DNA of 34,473 nt from the NCBI GenBank assembly GCA_026710545.1, contig JAPOQU010000104.1, forward strand, positions 1 through 34,473, written 5' to 3'. Position 1 is the stretch's first letter. Every line of letters begins with the position of its first letter. Positions 25,319-33,487 of this stretch are shown here, piece after piece. The DNA is from Gammaproteobacteria bacterium. Its GTDB lineage: Bacteria; Pseudomonadota; Gammaproteobacteria; Eutrophobiales; Eutrophobiaceae. A program made the translations under genes and the position numbers. The notes beneath the pieces were generated by a model. It did not search any database and was not told the DNA's origin. It saw only the letters and a list, made by a program, of their open reading frames with translations.

Positions 25319-26360
25319 CCAGTTCCAGTTCCGGCGCCACATCCAGTCCGGACACCTCGCTAACGATCCTCAAGCGCCTCTGGTCAACGCATAAATCGTC
25401 ATAGGACAGACCGGGTATCGCGCCATGCATTCGAATCAACCTCAGTTGCGAGGCGGGATCAGTATTTATCTTAAGCTCATCCAGCAGCGCGCCGGCCGCC
25501 GCCTGGTTATTGCATACCAGCACCATGTCACAACCCGCATCCAGGGCGCAGTACGCCCGTTCCGCATAACTCCCGGCCACCTCGGCCCCGGCCATGCTGA
25601 TATCGTCGCTGAAAATAACACCCTGGAAATTCAGCCTGCCGCGCAATACCTGCTTCAACCAGAGTTGCGAGAAACCGGCAGGCTTATCATCCACCTGCGA
25701 GTAAATCACATGGGCCGGCATGATAGCTGCCAGACCGGCATTGATCAGGCGTTCAAACGGCAGCATATCCGCCATGTATATCGTTCCGTAACTCCGGTCA
25801 TCCACCGGTACTTCATGGTGGGAATCCCCTTTCACATTCCCGTGTCCCGGGAAGTGTTTCCCGACCGCGGTCATGCCGGCGTCACGCATCCCTCGCACCA
25901 GGCGCTGCCCCAGGCGCGCCACAACTTCCGGGGAACGGTGGTAGACACGGTTCCCCAGGAAGGAACTGACACCGGAATCAAGGTCGAGCACCGGGGTGAA
26001 ACTGAGATCGACACCCACGGCCAGCAGTTCACTGGCCAACAACCAGCCGGTTTGTTCCACCAGCGTCAATGCCCTGTGCGCGTCCTGTTCGTAGAGTTCG
26101 CCGAAACAACGGCCCGGGGGCAAGCGGGTGAAACCCTGGTGGAAGCGCTGCACCTGCCCCCCTTCATGGTCTACGGCAATCAACAAGCCGGGTTTGCGCA
26201 GCGCATGGATTTGCGACGTAAGCGCAATCAGCGTCTCCGGGTCCCGGTAATTGCGCGCAAACAGGATAACCCCGCCCACCAGCGGGTGTAACAGCATTTC
26301 CCGTTCGTCCGCCTGCAACTCAATGCCGCGCAGGTCGAGCATTATCGGTCCTAAAGACAA
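25296..26360 (-). CDS. nagZ: beta-N-acetylhexosaminidase NagZ
   Basis: NagZ removes N-acetylglucosamine from anhydro-muropeptides during peptidoglycan recycling in the cytoplasm. The 354-residue product starts with the typical MSLGPIMLDLRGIEL and has LIAVDHEGGQVQRF, VDLSFTPVLDLD, the KHFPGHG catalytic loop with the conserved His of the flexible loop (GDSHHEVPV) and the nucleophile Asp in GVIFSDDISM. Length is normal. It is the first gene of the minus-strand run nagZ-gumN-mscS-dapF-DUF484-xerC and marks the boundary of recognisable core chromosome; the accessory region begins just upstream of it. Confidence 0.97.
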   Translation of the reverse strand: MSLGPIMLDLRGIELQADEREMLLHPLVGGVILFARNYRDPETLIALTSQIHALRKPGLLIAVDHEGGQVQRFHQGFTRLPPGRCFGELYEQDAHRALTLVEQTGWLLASELLAVGVDLSFTPVLDLDSGVSSFLGNRVYHRSPEVVARLGQRLVRGMRDAGMTAVGKHFPGHGNVKGDSHHEVPVDDRSYGTIYMADMLPFERLINAGLAAIMPAHVIYSQVDDKPAGFSQLWLKQVLRGRLNFQGVIFSDDISMAGAEVAGSYAERAYCALDAGCDMVLVCNNQAAAGALLDELKINTDPASQLRLIRMHGAIPGLSYDDLCVDQRRLRIVSEVSGLDVAPELELDDDNIMS

Positions 26361-26424
26361 TGTGCTTTTCCCGATTGTATCACTGCTTCATCAATGACAA
26401 TTCAGCGTACGCAAAGGCTCTCTA

Positions 26425-26465
26425 TTGACACTTTCACCATACTCAATAATACCAATTTCACCATA
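26425..26465 (+). promoter_or_regulatory. candidate promoter with 10-bp direct repeats before the AAA_14 fragment
   Basis: TTGACA (26425-26430) is followed after 16 bases by TAATAC (26447-26452). Two copies of TTTCACCATA (26432-26441 and 26456-26465), 24 bases apart centre to centre, overlap and follow it. Repeats so placed suggest an operator. The stretch sits between nagZ and the broken AAA_14 gene. Confidence 0.4.
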
Positions 26466-26480
26466 AAGAGCTGTCCCTGA

Positions 26481-26813
26481 ATGCTGACTGACAATTCCAT
26501 TCTTCCTCGTCACCTGAGTGCCAGGTTACTGGAAGCGCTCACTTACTCCCGTGTGGTGAACATTATCGGCCCCAGACAAGCAGGAACGACAACGCTCGTC
26601 AGAGATATTCTGAATATGGGTAAGTTTATCACGCTGGATGACCAGAATACGCTCAGTGCCATAGAGGACGACCCGTCAGGGCAACTCGAAAGCCTGCTGG
26701 ATTGGGCTGTCTCAAACTCCCTTGCCGCTCGTTGTCAACAACATGCTTGTATGTCAGCTTCCGGGCAATTCCAACAATGTTTATGCTCTGTTTATGCTCT
26801 GTTGAAAATTTAA
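26481..26813 (+). pseudogene. N-terminal fragment of an AAA_14/DUF4143 ATPase
   Basis: The frame begins MLTDNSILPRHLSARLLEAL and contains RVVNIIGPRQAGTTTLVRDIL followed by FITLDDQNTLSAIEDDPSG, the start of the AAA_14 (COG1373) ATPase fold. The family Walker A is GPRQxGKTTLV; here the essential lysine is threonine (GPRQAGTTT). Similarity ends at about residue 75, and the last 35 residues are not family-like. Intact members are about 380-430 residues. Walker B and the DUF4143 domain are missing, so this is a dead gene, even though its promoter region looks preserved. An intact relative lies at 27868-29145. Confidence 0.8.
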
Positions 26814-26878
26814 TTTGAGATATTCGAGCCATTCCATTATCATCAGACACATTCAAACCAGAAAAGGAGAAGGCCATC

Positions 26879-27403
26879 ATGGAAAACAACCTGCATCAAG
26901 CACCTGCCAACCCTGAAGTAATCTGCAGTACTCTGCGGGCTGTACCGGAAGAGACTCACCCGTGGTTCCCCGACCTGGAAGCGCTTTTTAGCGATCCGCG
27001 CAGCAGGCTGATAGACAGTCTGGTGAAGAATGACCTGTATGTACTGCTGAAAAAGAAAGGGATAGAAGTGCAGTCGACATCGGTCAACGGACATGGCATG
27101 CATGAAGGTGAGTGTATTTGGTATGATGTTATGGCCGTTGGCAAAGAGGAAGTGATCCCGGTGGAAGTCAGGGTTTCGTTGCAGACAGAGCAGGTCACGG
27201 ATTTTCTGGAGCGGTTAGCCAAATTCAAAGACTGGATGAGGCACTGCAGGGGCTGGAAAATATTGGGCGCGGTAGCGTACTTGGGAGTTGAAGAATCAGC
27301 GGAGGTATATGCGGAGCGGCAGGGTCTGTTTGTCATCCGAGCTACCGGGAGCAGCGCTAGCATCATCAACCGGACAGATTTCCGACCCAAGGTATTTTGC
27401 TGA
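26879..27403 (+). CDS. PD-(D/E)XK nuclease-like protein (DUF3782-type)
   Basis: The 174-residue product starts after a good Shine-Dalgarno site (AAGGAG, 26864-26869). Residues 40-60 form a charged helix (SRLIDSLVKNDLYVLLKKKGIEV). The rest resembles the C-terminal domain of small uncharacterised DUF3782/COG5493-like proteins, a degenerate restriction-nuclease fold: WYDVMAVGKEEVIPVEVRV, then a helix, GAVAYLGVEESAEVYAERQGLFVIRA and DFRPKVF. Putative metal ligands are Asp83 and Glu96, but the usual motif lysine is arginine (EVR at 96-98), so activity is doubtful. Such proteins are common in accessory regions; their role is unknown. The family call is from memory of the motif pattern. Confidence 0.7.
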   Translation: MENNLHQAPANPEVICSTLRAVPEETHPWFPDLEALFSDPRSRLIDSLVKNDLYVLLKKKGIEVQSTSVNGHGMHEGECIWYDVMAVGKEEVIPVEVRVSLQTEQVTDFLERLAKFKDWMRHCRGWKILGAVAYLGVEESAEVYAERQGLFVIRATGSSASIINRTDFRPKVFC

Positions 27404-27465
27404 TTGACCACTCATTAGGGCAACCATAGCGTCCGATTAGTTAGGGAGGTCCGACCCCTTCCTCT

Positions 27466-27816
27466 CTAGTACCCTTTCCAGTTAATATTGACATGTTCAG
27501 CGGGCCGGGAAGTGGTTGCGCGCAAGGCGCGCCGCGCAGGGAATGGCGGGTCCTTGCCAAGCGGCGTAACGCCGCGGGCGACCGCTTCCCGGCCCGCCCG
27601 CAGGGAGCGAAGCAGCGGTTTAACCTTTTTGAGATTAGTTGTCCTCTTTGCGTGCCACAAATCGTATTGATCTTGTAATGCCAGCCAACTCTCAGGTGAA
27701 CGACCTGATGTTTTCGCCAAACGTAGCGCCATTACAGGAGAGATATTGCTATCACCATTTAACAAACGAGCAAGTGTCGAGGGTGATACTTCAAGACTCA
27801 AAGCAACCTGGGACAA
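27466..27816 (-). pseudogene. HigA-type antitoxin remnant
   Basis: The frame carries SQVALSLEVSPSTLARLLNG, NISPVMALRLAKTSGRSPESWLALQDQYDLW, the core of the HigA/VapI family of HTH antitoxins. The usual N-terminal block (about 20 residues ending in PLG) is missing: the only start is TTG at 27816 and an in-frame TAA lies four codons upstream. The C-terminus after about residue 72 (LRAGREAVARGVTPLG and onward) is the translation of a GC-rich palindromic element. No HigB toxin is adjacent. It is probably non-functional, though its helix-turn-helix core is intact. Confidence 0.75.
27501..27596. repeat. GC-rich palindromic element inside the HigA remnant
   Basis: Imperfect 23-base arms (27501-27523 starting CGGGCCGGGAAGTGGTTG; 27574-27596 ending GCTTCCCGGCCCG) face each other with 20 of 23 bases paired. 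Inside, GCGGCG-TAA-CGCCGC (27561-27575) is a perfect hairpin. The roughly 100 bases are far more GC-rich than the surrounding DNA, as expected for a REP/BIME-like insertion. Confidence 0.75.
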
Positions 27817-27830
27817 AGCAGTATTTCTTT

Positions 27831-27860
27831 ATTGAGTAAATTTACTCAATAGTGTAAAAT
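27831..27860 (+). promoter_or_regulatory. promoter overlapped by a perfect 20-bp palindrome, for the AAA_14-NACHT operon
   Basis: ATTGAGTAAATTTACTCAAT (27831-27850) is a perfect palindrome. It contains a -35-like TTGAGT (27832-27837), followed after 17 bases by TAAAAT (27855-27860). The downstream ATG at 27868 would lie almost at the transcription start, so the mRNA may be leaderless. The palindrome could be the operator of the divergent HigA-type gene or of another HTH repressor. Confidence 0.6.
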
Positions 27861-27867
27861 TTATGGA

Positions 27868-29145
27868 ATGAACAGCTATGAACGCACACAAATATCCATA
27901 CTTCTGGAACGCCTCGGTGAAGCGCCCAAACGGCTTATTTTTATTACCGGACCACGGCAGACAGGCAAGACTACTCTAGTCAAGCAGGCACTTGAACAAA
28001 TCGGCAGGCCACACCGTTACCTGTCGGCTGATCAGGTCGCACCCGCCACCTTTCCGGAATTTCCTCTCCTTGGCCCTGACCCAGCTTTAATTTCGGACAA
28101 GCCAGCCAATCCTGTTCCTGAAAAAAAAGATATTCATTGGCTTGTACGTCATTGGGAACAGGCCAGGGTTGAAGCAGCCAACTCTGAACGCGGCTTTATT
28201 CTGGTATTTGATGAGATCCAGAAAATAACAAACTGGTCGGAAGCAGTAAAAGGGCTATGGGACGCGGACCGCTGGCGCGATATTCCTCTGCACATAGTAT
28301 TGCTTGGCTCTGCCCCATTGCTTATGCAGCGTGGGATGACTGAAAGCCTTGCTGGGCGATATGAGACGATCCATCTGACTCACTGGTCGTTTTCCGAGAT
28401 GTCGGCGGCATTCGACTTTGACATTAAAAGTTACATATATTTCGGCGGCTACCCTGGCGCAGCGCCGCTCATCAGTGACCAGGAACGCTGGAAAAAATAT
28501 ATCGCTGGAGCGCTTATCGAACCGAATATAGAACGCGACATTCTCGCATTGGAACGGGTAGACAAACCCGCTTTACTTAAGAAACTGTTTGAATACGGTG
28601 CAGATTATTCCGGCCAAATCCTCTCTTACAACAAAATGCTGGGCCAACTACAGGATGCTGGTAACACGACAACCCTGGCGCGCTACCTGGACTTGTTATC
28701 AAATGCCGGACTGATTGCCGGCGTTACAAAATATTCCGGCAGTGTTCACCGCCGCAGATCATCCAGTCCCAAGCTCAACGCACTGAACACCGCACTGATG
28801 TCAGCCCAATCCGGTTACACGTTTGAGGAAGCGCAATCGGACCGCAGTTTCTGGGGGCGCATGGTCGAAAGCGCGATCGGCGCGCACCTGCTCAATACAG
28901 CAAGACCTGAATACCGTATTTACTACTGGAAGGAAAATGCGCTTGAAGTGGATTTCGTTCTGGAACGTCGTCCCAGGCTCATTGCCATTGAAGTAAAAAG
29001 TGGCGTACGTCGCAGAAGCATTAGCGGGATTAAAAAATTTGAGGAGCGTTTCAACGTCACGAATTCAATTCTGGTCGGAGCAGATGGCATACCCATTGAA
29101 GATTTTATGAGGGTGTCTGCCCGAGACTTGTTACAAGACCTATGA
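27868..29145 (+). CDS. AAA_14/DUF4143 ATPase with C-terminal PD-(D/E)XK motif
   Basis: The 425-residue product belongs to the COG1373 family of AAA+-like ATPases. Walker A GPRQTGKTT is at 28-36 and Walker B ILVFDEIQ at 111-118. The segment between is longer than usual, with a PANPVPEKKDIHW linker. LLGSAPLLMQRG and SLAGRYETIHLTHWSFSEM are typical of the family, then a winged-helix-like stretch (TTTLARYLDLLSNAGLIAGV). The C-terminal DUF4143 domain carries ALEVDFVLE and LIAIEVKSG, a PD-(D/E)XK arrangement (Asp362, Glu375, Lys377). Its last codon overlaps the next gene by ATGA. The biochemical role of the family is poorly known; here it probably works with the downstream NACHT protein. Confidence 0.88.
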   Translation: MNSYERTQISILLERLGEAPKRLIFITGPRQTGKTTLVKQALEQIGRPHRYLSADQVAPATFPEFPLLGPDPALISDKPANPVPEKKDIHWLVRHWEQARVEAANSERGFILVFDEIQKITNWSEAVKGLWDADRWRDIPLHIVLLGSAPLLMQRGMTESLAGRYETIHLTHWSFSEMSAAFDFDIKSYIYFGGYPGAAPLISDQERWKKYIAGALIEPNIERDILALERVDKPALLKKLFEYGADYSGQILSYNKMLGQLQDAGNTTTLARYLDLLSNAGLIAGVTKYSGSVHRRRSSSPKLNALNTALMSAQSGYTFEEAQSDRSFWGRMVESAIGAHLLNTARPEYRIYYWKENALEVDFVLERRPRLIAIEVKSGVRRRSISGIKKFEERFNVTNSILVGADGIPIEDFMRVSARDLLQDL

Positions 29146-32100
29146 CTTATTTCACGCCGCGCACCTGTCAAGCAATCAATGAAACCGGTTCACAGAACCA
29201 ATCCGAACAATCTTCCCGGCCAATTGAAGAGTTCAGAGAGGAAGCAGCTTATGTATTGCTGGGCGCGCCCGGCGCCGGAAAAACGACTGTCTTCGAACAA
29301 GAAGCAAAACAGACCGGGGGTTGTTACGTCAGCGTCCGTAATTTCATAACATTCAGTGACCGCCATGAATGGCATGACACCATACTGTTTATTGACGGAC
29401 TGGACGAACGTCGAGTGGGCGCCACTGACGGCACCACCCCGCTTGACACTATCCGCAATAAACTCAACGAGCTTGGTTGCCCCCGATTTCGCCTGTCCTG
29501 TCGCGTAGCCGACTGGTTTGGAACAAATGATCGTAGCAGTCTGGAAAAGGTGTCGGAAAACGGCAATGTCAAAGTACTGCTACTGGACCCGTTATCCGAT
29601 GACGATATTCGCAAGGTACTGGAAGCGCGATCTGAAATTACAGATGTAAATCAATTCATCCTCTCTGCCCGCAAAAGAGGAATTGAGGACTTGCTCCTCA
29701 ACCCCCAAACCCTAAAGATGCTGGTGGAGGAGATAACGAATGGCGAATGGCCTGAGTCATATTCAGAAATATTCGATATGGCCTGTCGTCGGATATTGCT
29801 TGAAGAGCATAGCGAAGAAATTCGGATTAAAGATCAAGCTGCTTCAGGTTATTCCGGTGGCAGCGCATCGATGGATGCAGCCGGCAAGCTTTGCGCGATT
29901 CAACTCCTGACGGGCAACATCGGATGGATTACCTCACCTGGCAGTATGAACGAACCGGATTATATTTCATTGGATCAAATCCCCGGATTAAACCGGCTTC
30001 TTTACACCCGTGTGCTGGAGAGTAAACTCTTTGAGGGAATAGCAGAAAATCGCGTGGCGCCTGTCCACCGTCATATTGCCGAATTTCTCGCTGCAAAATA
30101 TCTGGCCGACCTCATCAACGATGGTTTTCCAGTGGGCCGAGTCGTTTCTCTGATGTCCGGATCAGACGGCATCATCGTGTCTGAACTACGCGGACTTTCC
30201 GCCTGGCTTGCGGCACACAGCAAATCCTGCCGGATGGAGTTGATTAAACGTGACCCCTTGGGATCGGTCCTCTACGGTGACGTTCGGAACTTCACCATTG
30301 ACGAGAAATGTCGGTTACTGGAACGTTTGGAACAGGAAGCGAATAATAATCCCTGGTTCATCCGGGCACTTCAATCTACCCACAGGATTGGTGAGTTCGC
30401 CACACCTGATATGGAAGATGTTTTTCTGGAATACCTGGATGCCTCGAGCCGGGACGATGCACAGCAGGCCTTTGTCTCTTTACTGCTGTTATCGCTACGG
30501 CATGGGCAACTTTTTTCAGGAACGACTGACCTCCTGATAAAGATTGTTCGAGACGGTAAATGGAAACAATATATCAGGTCTGATGCTCTCAGGACCTTAT
30601 TTCGCCATTGGCGAAACGATGAGACGGTTGCACTCAAACTCGAAAAATTACTTGCAGATATTAATGGCGGATTGCTTCCGGACCCGGATGATGAACTCCT
30701 GGGTTTACTGCTAATCGAACTGTATCCCGATAAGCTGCCGCCGGCCGAAATTCTGCGTTATCTGCGCAAGCCCAAAAACAGGTCGTTCATAGGACAATAT
30801 CTCCTGTTCTGGGGTAGCATAGCCCCAAAGACTTCCACGAACGACCAAATCGCTCAAATTCTTGATCAGTTCGTAGAACAATCCGACCGTCTTCATGATG
30901 AGTTACAACCCCATAAACGACCGACTTTTTTCCTGCGCGGCGTACCTTTATATCTGTTGCACCGTTTTCTGGAAACATGCGGGGACGAAATTAATACAAA
31001 TCGATTATTCAACTGGCTGGGCGCTGTCTCGTGGAATGACACCCTTGACTATGACGTTTCCGGTAGGGAAGGGACATATGTTCGTAACTGGATCGAGAGT
31101 CGGCCAGAGTTATACAAATCCCTGTTCGCGATAGGGGTTGAACATTGTAACAAATCGCCGGAAAGCGCTGACTTATCCGGTTTAAAACACTGTACATACA
31201 AATTGAACCGCAGGTTCTTGAATGCTGAAGCGCCGGCAGATTTTGGAATATGGTGTCTAGACCAGGCAAACAAGGCAGTTGACCTCAGGGTTGCACATTA
31301 CTACATACGTCAGGTTGCTCGTTTTATACATTACGGAATTTCTGATAAAGGACTGTCTTCTGACATTGTGGAGAAGCGTATCGCCGGAAACAGTTCACTC
31401 ATCAACACATTCAAGGCGAGGCTTGATGAATTAAGCCAGGTACAAGCCGAGGAGAAAAAATTCGATGATTCGCAGGCAACCGAAAAGGATCTCCAGCGGC
31501 GTGACTGGCGCGAGAACCTGAAACCGCATCAATCAGATCTGCTCAATAACCAGTGCGCCCCCGAGGTCCTCAATGAGTTGGCCCATGTTTATTATGGTGC
31601 CTACGTGGATGTTAATGGCGAAAACTCAAGGGAAAGATTGCTCGACCTGCTCGGTAATGATGAAGAACTGATCCAGGCTGTCATGTATGGATTACGTAAT
31701 TCGATTTCCCGACACGATCTCCCAACTGAATCCGAAATTATTGCTCTGGGAGTTCAAAATCGCACACATCTCCTTGCCTATCCATTCATGGCCGGGTTGG
31801 AAGAACTTGCTCTTTCTACTCCGAACCACAAAATTTCGCTGAATGAGCAGCAGATGCGCCTGGCCCTGGCTATCCACTATACCGTACCCATCTGGTCTTA
31901 TTCCGGTAATCAGATAAAAGAAGCAGCGCCATCCTGGTTTCCATCAGTGTTGAAGTCTCATCCTGAAATAATCTCAGATGTCATGATCCGATGCATAGTT
32001 TCACAGTTGCGTAATGGCGCTTTCGGCATCTCCGCGTTATACGAATTGGCATCATCACAGGAACATGCGGACGTCGCCCGCCTGGCAGTATTACCACTGC

Positions 32101-33290
32101 TGGAAAAATTCCCTGTTCGCTGCAAGGAACGGCAATTATCTGACTTGAATTACTTGTTCACAACGGCATTTCTCTATTGCGAAGAAGCGGCGCTTGTGAA
32201 CCTGATCGAAAGGAAACTTTCCAAACAAAGCATGACCGTAGCACAACAGGTCTACTGGTTGTGCGCCGGTGCGTTTGCTTCGCCGGGTCTGTTCCATGAG
32301 AGATTAGAAACATACGTCAATGGAAATCAGAGACGAATCGCATACCTGGCAAAAGCCTTAGTTAAATCCAGCTGTCCGGTCGATAGATTGAGTGCCAATC
32401 CTCTGCAACTGCTGATCCGGCTTATCGGTCCCTTATACAGGCCTTTTTTCTCCGGTACCGACGATGCAACATCTGAAGAAGAACGCTTTCTCTCGCCGGG
32501 TTTTGATGCGGGCAAACAAATTCAAGCATTCATCAATCAACTTGCCTCCATCCCATCAAAAGACGCATCCGAGTCTCTTGAAAACCTGTCATCCATTGAG
32601 GAATTATTGCCGTGGCAACCTTATTTTAATGATGCCATGTACCGGCAGAACATCGCGCGGCGGGAAGCCGAATTTCAATACTGCAATATAGAACAGGCAC
32701 TTCAAGTTCTTGAAAGCCAAAAGCCTGCAAACGCAGCCGACCTGGCTGCTCTCACATTTGATCATTTACGCGACATCTCAAACGACATCCGTAACGGAAA
32801 TACATCCGACTGGCGTCAGTACTGGAACGTTGATTCATATAGTCGACCTGAAAAACCAAGACCTGAAGATACCTGCCGGGATACACTGTTATCAGATTTA
32901 CAAGTCAGATTAAATCCGCTGGATATAGACGCCCAACCCGAGGGCCGTTACGCCGATGACAAACGGTCCGACATGCGGATTAATTATGCTGGTTTCAACG
33001 TTCCGGTGGAGATCAAAAAAAGCTGCCACCGCGATCTCCGGAGCGCAATCAAAACACAGTTAATTGCCAAATACACTCGTGACCCAGGCGCAAAAGGCTA
33101 TGGAATTTATCTGGTATTCTGGTTCGGAGATACGGAACATTGTCGCCCGACCCCCATAGACCGGCATCGGCCTCAAAACGCTGACGAACTTGAAGAACTC
33201 CTGCTTGAAACGCTATCAGAAGAAGAAAAACTCAGAATTTCAATTTGTGTGGTTGACGTCTCGAAACCAAAAACTAAAATTGCTACGTAG
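29142..33290 (+). CDS. NACHT-type STAND NTPase with C-terminal PD-(D/E)XK nuclease-like domain
   Basis: The 1382-residue product is the largest in the window. Walker A GAPGAGKTT is at residues 41-49, Walker B ILFIDGLDE at 81-89 (DGLDE is the NACHT signature), a sensor-like FRLSCRVADWFG at 116-127 and LLLDPLSDDDIRKVLEA at 146-162. A long, mostly helical region without recognisable repeats follows (about 200-1240), as in STAND sensors. The C-terminus (from about 1255) has SDMRINYAGFNVPVEIKKS with Asp1277, Glu1290, Lys1292, then TQLIAKYTRDPGAKGYGIYLVFWFG, a restriction-endonuclease-like core. In Avs proteins the nuclease is N-terminal, so the order here is reversed. It overlaps the AAA_14 gene by four bases. 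A defence role is inferred, not shown. Confidence 0.82.
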   Translation: MTYFTPRTCQAINETGSQNQSEQSSRPIEEFREEAAYVLLGAPGAGKTTVFEQEAKQTGGCYVSVRNFITFSDRHEWHDTILFIDGLDERRVGATDGTTPLDTIRNKLNELGCPRFRLSCRVADWFGTNDRSSLEKVSENGNVKVLLLDPLSDDDIRKVLEARSEITDVNQFILSARKRGIEDLLLNPQTLKMLVEEITNGEWPESYSEIFDMACRRILLEEHSEEIRIKDQAASGYSGGSASMDAAGKLCAIQLLTGNIGWITSPGSMNEPDYISLDQIPGLNRLLYTRVLESKLFEGIAENRVAPVHRHIAEFLAAKYLADLINDGFPVGRVVSLMSGSDGIIVSELRGLSAWLAAHSKSCRMELIKRDPLGSVLYGDVRNFTIDEKCRLLERLEQEANNNPWFIRALQSTHRIGEFATPDMEDVFLEYLDASSRDDAQQAFVSLLLLSLRHGQLFSGTTDLLIKIVRDGKWKQYIRSDALRTLFRHWRNDETVALKLEKLLADINGGLLPDPDDELLGLLLIELYPDKLPPAEILRYLRKPKNRSFIGQYLLFWGSIAPKTSTNDQIAQILDQFVEQSDRLHDELQPHKRPTFFLRGVPLYLLHRFLETCGDEINTNRLFNWLGAVSWNDTLDYDVSGREGTYVRNWIESRPELYKSLFAIGVEHCNKSPESADLSGLKHCTYKLNRRFLNAEAPADFGIWCLDQANKAVDLRVAHYYIRQVARFIHYGISDKGLSSDIVEKRIAGNSSLINTFKARLDELSQVQAEEKKFDDSQATEKDLQRRDWRENLKPHQSDLLNNQCAPEVLNELAHVYYGAYVDVNGENSRERLLDLLGNDEELIQAVMYGLRNSISRHDLPTESEIIALGVQNRTHLLAYPFMAGLEELALSTPNHKISLNEQQMRLALAIHYTVPIWSYSGNQIKEAAPSWFPSVLKSHPEIISDVMIRCIVSQLRNGAFGISALYELASSQEHADVARLAVLPLLEKFPVRCKERQLSDLNYLFTTAFLYCEEAALVNLIERKLSKQSMTVAQQVYWLCAGAFASPGLFHERLETYVNGNQRRIAYLAKALVKSSCPVDRLSANPLQLLIRLIGPLYRPFFSGTDDATSEEERFLSPGFDAGKQIQAFINQLASIPSKDASESLENLSSIEELLPWQPYFNDAMYRQNIARREAEFQYCNIEQALQVLESQKPANAADLAALTFDHLRDISNDIRNGNTSDWRQYWNVDSYSRPEKPRPEDTCRDTLLSDLQVRLNPLDIDAQPEGRYADDKRSDMRINYAGFNVPVEIKKSCHRDLRSAIKTQLIAKYTRDPGAKGYGIYLVFWFGDTEHCRPTPIDRHRPQNADELEELLLETLSEEEKLRISICVVDVSKPKTKIAT

Positions 33291-33299
33291 GTTATCATT

Positions 33300-33397
33300 G
33301 GCACTTAGTTCAGTCATCCCTGGATGAAAAAAGCAAGGGCCGCTCCCAAGAAGCAGCCCTTGAGCCGACAGCACGCTGCCGGCGGGTAGCTAAGTGC
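33300..33397 (+). other. structured stretch after the NACHT gene
   Basis: GCACTTAG (33301-33308) pairs with CTAAGTGC (33390-33397), enclosing a CAAGGGC/GCCCTTG stem (33334-33340 with 33356-33362) and a small CAGC/GCTG stem. On RNA this makes a closed multi-stem fold starting ten bases after the stop codon. There is no T run, so it is not a simple terminator. It could be a processed 3' structure, an ncRNA, or a palindromic repeat. Confidence 0.4.
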
Positions 33398-33487
33398 ATT
33401 CCAGCACCAAATCGGTGTATTTTACAAAGGGTCCACCGTTGTGAAACACTGCTGTAACTGACAGTGGGACTGCTTGGTGAAAAATTG

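Noticed and set aside
33291..33420. Integron attC site after the NACHT gene
   Set aside because: The outer stem is GCACTTAG/CTAAGTGC, without the RYYYAAC and GTTRRRY core boxes; no integrase gene is present.
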